Assembly (NCBI GenBank): GCA_903881085.1
Contig: CAIRSA010000017.1
Coordinates: 1-64,000 of the forward strand
From: an uncultured Acidobacteriia bacterium
GTDB taxonomy: Bacteria > Acidobacteriota > Terriglobia > Bryobacterales > Bryobacteraceae
Direction of reading: 5' to 3'
Length of the DNA: 64,000 nucleotides
Of this stretch, positions 60,626-64,000 are shown one piece after another. Under the pieces are notes generated by a model that saw only the letters and a program-made list of their open reading frames with translations, ran no database searches and was not told the DNA's origin. Positions within the stretch are counted from its first letter, which is position 1. Each line of letters opens with the position of its first letter. A program made the position numbers and the translations under genes.

Positions 60626-63600
60626 CTAGGTGATGGTGATGGTCAGTACGATGCTACCGTGCCAGCCGAGCACTGTGTCGGTGGACGTGATCGTGATTTG
60701 CGTTGCGGTCGCTGGCGTGGTCGGAGTGCCCGAGATCGCACCGGTGGATCCGTTGAGTGACAAGCCGGTCGGCAAGCTGCCAGCAGTGACTGCGTAGGTG
60801 TAGCCGCTACCAACCGCGGTTCCTCCGCTGGCTGCGACGGCGCTGGCGCCAATCGCGCCGCTGCTTGCGTAGGTTGCGGTACCCGTTGACAGGGTGCCCG
60901 TACCCACCATATTCAGGCGGCGGATGATGTACAAGTTCACGCCGCTGGTTTGGCTGAAGATGTTAGTCGGAGCCTGGACAATCACCGGTAGTGCGACTGC
61001 AGCAGCGCCAGTAGTTGCTGCGGTGCCATCTGCGTTGAGGAACACCGAGGTGTTGCTCGGAACCCGGACGTTGATCTGATACAACCCTGCGATTGAATCG
61101 GGTACCCAACCAGCATAAAGAACCGTTGCGCTGATGCCGCCGATGGTTGCGGTGGGAACGTTGGCGGAGGTGTCTTTAATGCAAGGTGCGGTAGTGGCGG
61201 AGGGGAACAGTGCGCTCTGCAGCACCAAACCGTCGTCGGAGGTGAGGGCAGGCGTCACGCCAGTGTTCGAATTGACCGCTGCGAAGTAGCTGGCGACAGC
61301 CATGCACTGCGTGCCCCAATAGGCGGTTGCGTCGAGAGAATCGGGCACGCCCAGGCCGGTTACATAGAGCTGAACGACATCCGAATCGGTTGTCGCAACT
61401 GCACCGGCGCCTGCCGGATTCGTGCTGCCGACCAACGTATTGCTTGGGCTGAGAAGAGCCGCGGCATTTCCTTGGCCGGAGCCGCCGATGGCGAATACGC
61501 CAGGATTGGTTACAGCGATGGTGACGTTGTAGGGAGCGCTCTTGAGCATCGTCGTGCCAGTGCCGTAGCCGAAGCTGACGACAATGTCCACCGTCCTGCC
61601 GATGTATGCTTTCACCGCGTCTGGAACCACCAGGTTGATCTGCGTGTTGGTAGCAAACAGCAGCGGGGCATTGGCAATTGCGGTAAACGGTGAGCTGTGC
61701 TGCTGGAAGGTTACCGTCACGTTGCGCGCGGTGGAGCCGGCAACGTCAGGCGAGAGCGTGGAGAGGTATTTGAGTGCGACCGGGTCGGTCACGCCATAAA
61801 GTACAGGTGTTCCGCCGGAGCAGCCGGTGCCGCCCGAAATGCAGAAGTTGGTTCCGAAGATGCTTAGCAGGTCATATGGAGCAACCGGGGTCAGGGCAGG
61901 CGCAGAGGCCTGGCTGAACGACGATGCACTGGTGACTGCGCGGATGATCGGATTGACGCCGATGGCGAGAACGTATGTGCCGGTGGGCGTTGAGCAGGTG
62001 GAGCCCTGCGGGTTGCAGACGCCGACTGTGACGCTGCCACCAGTGCCGGAGAACGGCAGGTAAGGATCCGTGCTCGATGGAACGGTGATCGTGAGCAGGA
62101 TGTTGGTTGGATTGACTACTGTCGCAGTGATGTTGCCGTCAGGAACGATGAGGCCATTGCTGACCACCCCGATTCTGGTTGCAAACAAAGGATCGCTGCT
62201 GACCACGAAGCCTGTGCCGCCGACTGCAACCGTGAATGATCCGGTAGTTGCTGTTGGCAGAGCCGCTGGCGAAAGAAGGCTGATGGTGGCGTTCGGAGCC
62301 CTGACGCGCACGGTAATCGTGACTGTGATTGCCGATGCGCCAGACGGAGTGATGACCACCGTGCCTACGATGTCGGTGCCAGGAACTGCAGCTCCGAAAA
62401 CGGAAGACAGGAAGGTAACGCTGATCGGGCTGCCAAAGCTATAGGCCAGGCCCTTGGTAACGTTCACCTGCGGATTCAGTGTGCCCGCGGTGGTTACGGT
62501 GTAAGAGATCGGCGAGTCGCTCGATGTCGGCGTGATCAACAGGGTTGGGATTGTCGTACCGAGCGTCCAGTTTATGGTTCGGGTGATGCCTTCGGCAACA
62601 GATAGTGTCGCCGCAGGATTGGAGACCTGAAGCTTCACTGGAATCACTGTATCCAATGCGCCCGAGACTTTCAATTTGATGTTGGCAGTGTAGGTTCCCA
62701 GCGCCAGCGTTTCCGCGCCAGCCGTTGGTACGAAGGTCAACACCTGGGAGGTGCTACCACTTCCCGGCGTGACATTCAGCCAAACAGGCAACGTGCTGGT
62801 GTCAACGGAGAAGAAGGTAGTCGAACCAGCAGTGACAGTTGAGGTGGCGCTATTGTAGATGCTGCTTCCTTTGGTATAGGCGAGCGAGATGCTGGTCGGG
62901 CTCGGCGTCAACGTTGCCGCAGCCCCAATCTGAATGGTTACTGGCAGTAGTTTGTCAGGTGCTGGAGCATTCAGCAGGTGCACGGTGAAGCTGGTGTTAC
63001 CAACCGGTAACGCGCCGCAGCCGGCTGCTGCCACTACGCTGAGAGCAACAGGCGTTGCCGAAGCCGTTCCTCCTGTCAGTGGTGTAATGGTGAGCCAAGA
63101 GGGCAATGCATTCGTCGTGTTGTCAACCGTGAAGGGCGTGCCGCCATTCGCCGCTGATGTGACGTTTACCGCTTGCGCCGAGCCAGGTGTGTAAACAGCG
63201 CCTGCCTTCGTGCAGCTGATCGTTACCGGGTTGGGTGAGGGCGCCAGGGCCGATGCCGTGGCGGTCACCGTAAATGTAACGGCTACTGTTACCGACGTGA
63301 CGCCAGTGGCGGCGAACGTCAAAGTGGCTGTTGTTGTGTTTGTGATGCCTTTGCAGCCTGCTGCCGCACTAAACAGGAACGGCGCTGAGCTCGCATTGGG
63401 AACTGCTCCCGAGCCAGGCAACACGAGTGGACTGTTGGGGCCATTGACGCCCGTGGATGAGGTCGGCGTCACCGTGAGGGGGCCTGAACCGCCGGTCTGG
63501 CTGATGGTTACGGTGGCGGGGGCCGCCGCTCCCAGAAAAGTGTCGCAAGCTAAAACGATCGACGTCGGGCTGGCAGTAATTGCAGCCGCGGCGTGCATTA

Positions 63601-63664
63601 CGCCCGAGCTGACGAATAGAGCACAGGCGGCAAGTGGAATTTTTGAAAAGTGTGATCGAAACAT
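60626..63664 (-). CDS. Secreted Ala/Thr-rich Ig-like protein with TIGR03437-like domain
   Basis: A 1012-residue surface protein starting at ATG 63664, preceded by AAAGGAA at 9 bp, with signal peptide (IPLAACALFVSSGVMHA). It has a string of roughly five Ig-like beta domains of about 95 residues, each beginning like ITASPTSIVLACD or LTPSPTSISLAYTKGSSIY, then a TIGR03437-like domain around residues 590-860 (ITSASSFSQASA-type opening, VVPDAVKAYIGRTVDI), and a last putative Ig domain (GSLPTGLSLNGSTGAISGTP). Very low in Cys, Lys and Arg. Probably a cell-surface adhesin or matrix protein. Confidence 0.85.
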   Translation of the reverse strand: MFRSHFSKIPLAACALFVSSGVMHAAAAITASPTSIVLACDTFLGAAAPATVTISQTGGSGPLTVTPTSSTGVNGPNSPLVLPGSGAVPNASSAPFLFSAAAGCKGITNTTTATLTFAATGVTSVTVAVTFTVTATASALAPSPNPVTISCTKAGAVYTPGSAQAVNVTSAANGGTPFTVDNTTNALPSWLTITPLTGGTASATPVALSVVAAAGCGALPVGNTSFTVHLLNAPAPDKLLPVTIQIGAAATLTPSPTSISLAYTKGSSIYNSATSTVTAGSTTFFSVDTSTLPVWLNVTPGSGSTSQVLTFVPTAGAETLALGTYTANIKLKVSGALDTVIPVKLQVSNPAATLSVAEGITRTINWTLGTTIPTLLITPTSSDSPISYTVTTAGTLNPQVNVTKGLAYSFGSPISVTFLSSVFGAAVPGTDIVGTVVITPSGASAITVTITVRVRAPNATISLLSPAALPTATTGSFTVAVGGTGFVVSSDPLFATRIGVVSNGLIVPDGNITATVVNPTNILLTITVPSSTDPYLPFSGTGGSVTVGVCNPQGSTCSTPTGTYVLAIGVNPIIRAVTSASSFSQASAPALTPVAPYDLLSIFGTNFCISGGTGCSGGTPVLYGVTDPVALKYLSTLSPDVAGSTARNVTVTFQQHSSPFTAIANAPLLFATNTQINLVVPDAVKAYIGRTVDIVVSFGYGTGTTMLKSAPYNVTIAVTNPGVFAIGGSGQGNAAALLSPSNTLVGSTNPAGAGAVATTDSDVVQLYVTGLGVPDSLDATAYWGTQCMAVASYFAAVNSNTGVTPALTSDDGLVLQSALFPSATTAPCIKDTSANVPTATIGGISATVLYAGWVPDSIAGLYQINVRVPSNTSVFLNADGTAATTGAAAVALPVIVQAPTNIFSQTSGVNLYIIRRLNMVGTGTLSTGTATYASSGAIGASAVAASGGTAVGSGYTYAVTAGSLPTGLSLNGSTGAISGTPTTPATATQITITSTDTVLGWHGSIVLTITIT

Positions 63665-63817
63665 CTGTTGATTCCTTTTTCCTTCATTGCCCGTGAATTC
63701 CTTCGGGGGCATAATCAACATATCGGCGGGGATTCTGAAAGATTAAGCTTATTTGAAGACAAAACAGTCTGTTTTAAGCTTTATTTGTCAGAGGGGGGAA
63801 ATGCAGAGGCGCACCGG

Positions 63818-64000
63818 TTAGTGCGCCGCAATATTGAGGGTAAGTGTTACGTTTCCAGTAAGTGGCACTGTTGCAGAATCGGTCGCCGCAACAGTCACGA
63901 TATAACTACTGGCGGAATCGGCGGCCGGCGTGCCGAAAATGACACCGGTGGCCGCGTTCAGGCTCAAACCGGCCGGCAGAACGCCGCTTGAAACCGCATA
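63818..64000 (-). CDS. Partial Ig-like domain protein, cut by the window edge
   Basis: The last 60 residues and stop of a minus-strand gene entering from beyond base 64000. It ends in YAVSSGVLPAGLSLNAATGV and IFGTPAADSASSYIVTVAAT, the putative Ig (He_PIG) motif that also closes the neighbouring gene. No start is inside the window. Confidence 0.82.
   Translation of the reverse strand, partial: YAVSSGVLPAGLSLNAATGVIFGTPAADSASSYIVTVAATDSATVPLTGNVTLTLNIAAH

Noticed and set aside
1-64000. tRNA, rRNA, CRISPR arrays, insertion sequences and prophage genes
   Set aside because: Looked for and not seen: no regularly spaced direct repeats, no transposase or integrase motifs, and no cloverleaf I could support by eye.

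Overview
This 64 kb window looks chromosomal and comes from an Acidobacteriota genome, most likely of the Solibacter/Bryobacter group. The pointers are two large secreted proteins carrying what I read as the Solibacter-type C-terminal domain (TIGR03437), repeated PSCyt1/DUF1549/DUF1553 plus DUF1501 gene pairs, PQQ-like beta-propellers, and many intergenic palindromic repeats. Taxonomy is inferred from gene content; there is no rRNA. I saw no tRNA, CRISPR array, insertion sequence or phage genes.

Layout. 0.1-6 kb: a deaminase-type amidohydrolase and a DUF1549/DUF1501 pair. 5.9-14.7 kb: a carbohydrate region with a YwiC-like membrane protein, a GH28 polygalacturonase, a tagaturonate epimerase, a DinB-like protein, a two-domain alpha/beta hydrolase and a beta-helix protein. 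14.8-23.4 kb: a secreted protein on the minus strand, then a tightly packed plus-strand run of PH-domain protein, SDR, orphan binding lipoprotein, GAF protein, Ldh2-type dehydrogenase, xseB, ispA, tlyA, nadK and a dicarboxylate symporter. 23.4-28 kb: a cytochrome c/helix-hairpin-helix fusion, two divergent PQQ-like propellers and an SGNH protein that has lost two catalytic residues. 28-29.8 kb: three toxin-antitoxin remnants (phd/doc-like, hicBA, phd/parE), two with truncated toxins. 29.8-38 kb: a haem protein, nifJ with a DHOD-like partner, a secreted protein and an MFS transporter. 38-40.7 kb: an unannotated transcription unit with promoter, near-perfect Shine-Dalgarno, 15-codon ORF, predicted multi-hairpin RNA and terminator, followed by rpmE and a sigma/anti-sigma-like/Spy-like operon. 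40.9-46.2 kb: UvrD-type helicase, a 53-residue basic protein, amino acid permease, methyltransferase and lexA. 46.2-54.2 kb: secreted and Ig-like envelope proteins, a SIR2-like pseudogene, a renalase-like flavoprotein and an SRPBCC protein. 54.3-56.5 kb: an SDR/DUF2867 protein, a 41-residue metallothionein-like protein and a divergent ECF sigma factor with a Cys-rich tail. 56.5-64 kb: a second DUF1549/DUF1501 pair and two Ig-like surface proteins, the last cut by the window edge.

How it fits together: a heterotrophic soil-type bacterium that degrades plant polymers (pectin backbone cleavage, galacturonate conversion, glycan-binding cytochrome proteins) and has anaerobic or fermentative capacity through pyruvate:ferredoxin oxidoreductase. 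The two observations most likely to be new are the structured RNA/micropeptide unit near 38.3-38.5 kb and the apparent metal-sensing sigma/metallothionein module near 55.75-56.5 kb.
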